A stretch of DNA of 64,000 bases from Galaxea fascicularis (lineage: Eukaryota > Cnidaria > Anthozoa > Scleractinia > Euphylliidae), in contig OX419343.1 of assembly GCA_948470475.1 (NCBI GenBank), positions 7,964,568 to 8,028,567 on the forward strand, in the 5' to 3' direction. Shown here one piece after another: positions 35,401-38,400 of this stretch (position 1 is its first letter; each line of letters opens with the position of its first letter). The notes beneath the pieces are model-generated. The model was not told where the DNA came from. It made no database searches and saw only the letters and a list, made by a program, of their open reading frames with translations. Position numbers and translations under genes: made by a program.

Positions 35401-38400
35401 TTGGTTTCAGCAGATAGATTCCATTTGGCATTGTGTGTGTGACCTCTGATACCCCACAGGGAACGTGAAAACGTGGTTAGAACACAGAAGTACGTGAGCG
35501 TAACGGATGTTCTTACCACGTTTTGACGTCTTCTGTGCGTTGTCAGAGTACACACACACCGACAGATGGAATCTTATGTTATACATTGTCTTTCCTACTA
35601 TTTTCGACTGTTGACGTCATTCGTGTATCTATGATTTAATCGTTTAGACCAATCAAAACGCGAGGTTGACACCGTCCGTTGTAGAATATTGCTAATGCAC
35701 GTTGGGAGTCTTGGTAACCTTCAGTGTGACCACTTGAAGAGTACACCCACCCACTTTTCCCAATGCCCGCTCACGTAAAGATATTTTCCCCACAGACTCG
35801 TTAATTTGTATCACGGTGTACAGTGAAACAAACCACTTCACAGGAAAGCCCAGCCCCGTAGCTTCCATTTGAACGGTCACACTTTACGATTTGATCCACA
35901 GATTGAAATTTTGGAAGCATCGTACTCATAATATGAAACAGCACCACGGGAAAGGGTTGTTCAGTAGCAGTCATTTTAAACAGTCTTTCTTAAGGATTTG
36001 GCCCACAGACGTAAAATTAAGAACAATTTTTACAGCACAAAGGACAGTAGTACAGGAGAGAACTTTTATGAATAGCTATAAATACATAAGGACTTGAAGA
36101 ATAGTCTCAAAAGTTAGAACAGTGAGGTTCAACAAGTGCCACTAGAAAATACTGTTTACTAACTTTCAATTATCGTTCAGACGTAGTGATTTCGTTCATA
36201 GGCTGAAAAGCTAGTACGGCCTTGCCAGCATAGTAAACGGCATATTATTTGAGTAGTCAAAGTGAAGGATTTGACCCACAGACTCAAAATTTTGCGCCAC
36301 CTGTTAGCATAACAAGCAGCACCATAGGGAAATACTGCTCGGTAGCTCTCTTGAATAGTCCTTCTGCCAGGTGTCGCCAACACCGATTTTGGTTTGCCTC
36401 TAAGATTGACTGCAAACATAATTATTTGATTTATCAGTGCGGGAAACTTCCCCTGACCTCCCCTTATTCCCCGCTGTTTTCCGAAGTTCATATTCTGATC
36501 GCGTCTTTCTGTCGTGTGTAGATGGAAGTGCGTAACCTGGCCATCGTTTTTGGCCCAACCATTATAAGGACTGGGGACGACTCTATGATGGCCATGGTGA
36601 AGGACATGTCAGACCAGTGCCGCATTGTGGAGACACTTATTACAGAGGTCTGCAGTCAGACGTTGCTGTAAACATTTTCCCTTATTCATAGTAGACACAT
36701 ATGTATGAAGTGTGACCAGTGGTAAACCTAAGACGTCTAGGGAAAGAAGTGAAATTGAAATCAAGAAGCAATCATTTGTTCAAAATTGAACGAGTTTCTT
36801 TCAATCGAGTTGGAGTTGAATTATATCGTTACAAATTGACGAGACTTGTCAAGAACTGTGTAATGAGGGATTCGAATCACGCAAGACATCCGCTTGTAAA
36901 TTTTATGTGTAAAAATGAAACGACTTGGCTTGTCGTCATTTTCCACAATGTTCACAGTCATTCAACTCAAGCGTTAATTACTTTTCCCTACACTTTCTAA
37001 CGACGTTAATTAACCTGTGAAAAAAAGAAAGCTCCAACAGGGGATATTGCAGAAGTGGATGCGGAACTTTGAACACCACTTTGTTGGCGCCTTCTCTTCC
37101 CGCTTTCTCATAGCTGTACTCCTTGGCAATGAATGGAGGGGGAGGTGGGTGTGGGGGTGATTTCGAACTCCCCCTCTCCTCACGTTATCTCCCCCCCCCC
37201 ACCTTGTCTCCCTGTGCTATCCTCTATTGGAGATTCCGTTTATGATCTAGAAACGAGCGGATATTGGGGATTGCGTGACATTCTCACAGATAAAATTTCT
37301 TTCACATTCACTTTTCGTTCTGAATTCTCTTTCAGTGCGATTGGTTTTTTGAAGAAGTGGAAGGCGATGAGTGTCCAACACAGGTACTTGTGGGTCTTGT
37401 TAAACTCTCGTCTTGCAACCTTTTTATCTTGGGTGGCAAGTTTGCAAGGAGATAAGCCAGGCGCACTCGTAACAATATAGCGAAATGCTTTGCAGTATTT
37501 AACTTTTATGCCATAACCCGTCCTTGAATACTTCTACGGGAGTTGTTTTGCAGCTTGGAGCAAAGATTTTCTCATGCAATGACACCTGTTTTGTTGTACA
37601 ACCAAACAGCTCCTCAATGCGGTAGACACCAATTCTCACTTGTACGACCACTCGAATATGTTGTACACAATTTGATTAGCGCGTCTAAGTTAGAACCACC
37701 GACAACTTGAAGAATGAATTAAGCATTGACAAGGTTTCAATTAACTTCCGTTATAGGCTCATCAAAGAGGTCAAACCAGTGTTGTGTTTTATTGTCGTTT
37801 TAGGCAGTGCCCACAAGCAACGAGCCTCCACAAGAACATATACTATCCCAAAATGTACTTTGTTCGCTTGGACAAGTTGCAATTAATTTTGGTGAGCTAC
37901 AGTGGGATTCGATGCTTTATTTGTGACCGAAACGTTTTTATCGACTCTTTTCTAATCCTAAATGCAAAATGGCCAGTGGTACCATCTTATAAGTCTTTCT
38001 TATTTCTATGAAATAGAGTTGAGTATTACCTTTTTTATGTACTGCTCTCTAAATCGTTTGTTTTGTGTTGTTTCTAAGTTCATCGGTTGCACTTTGTTTC
38101 GTACATTACATGTTAAATCGTTCTAACCCACTACTTATGGAACAGTAAAGTAAAACAAAACCACAACCGAGTATTTGTACTAAGGTTTAGGAGCTTCCGA
38201 GTCAAACAGTTACAGTTCATATAAACGGATTGAAATAATTGCAAAAAATCGCAAAGCGCGCAATAACGAAATCTCGCCTAAGGTTTCATTTTTGCAAAAT
38301 AGTTGGAGGGAGGAAAGATGCAAAAGATTTAATTGTGGTGCATTCTTTTCTAGGAGATGATGGGTCATACAAACCTAAGGTGAGAACATGCTTTATATTT

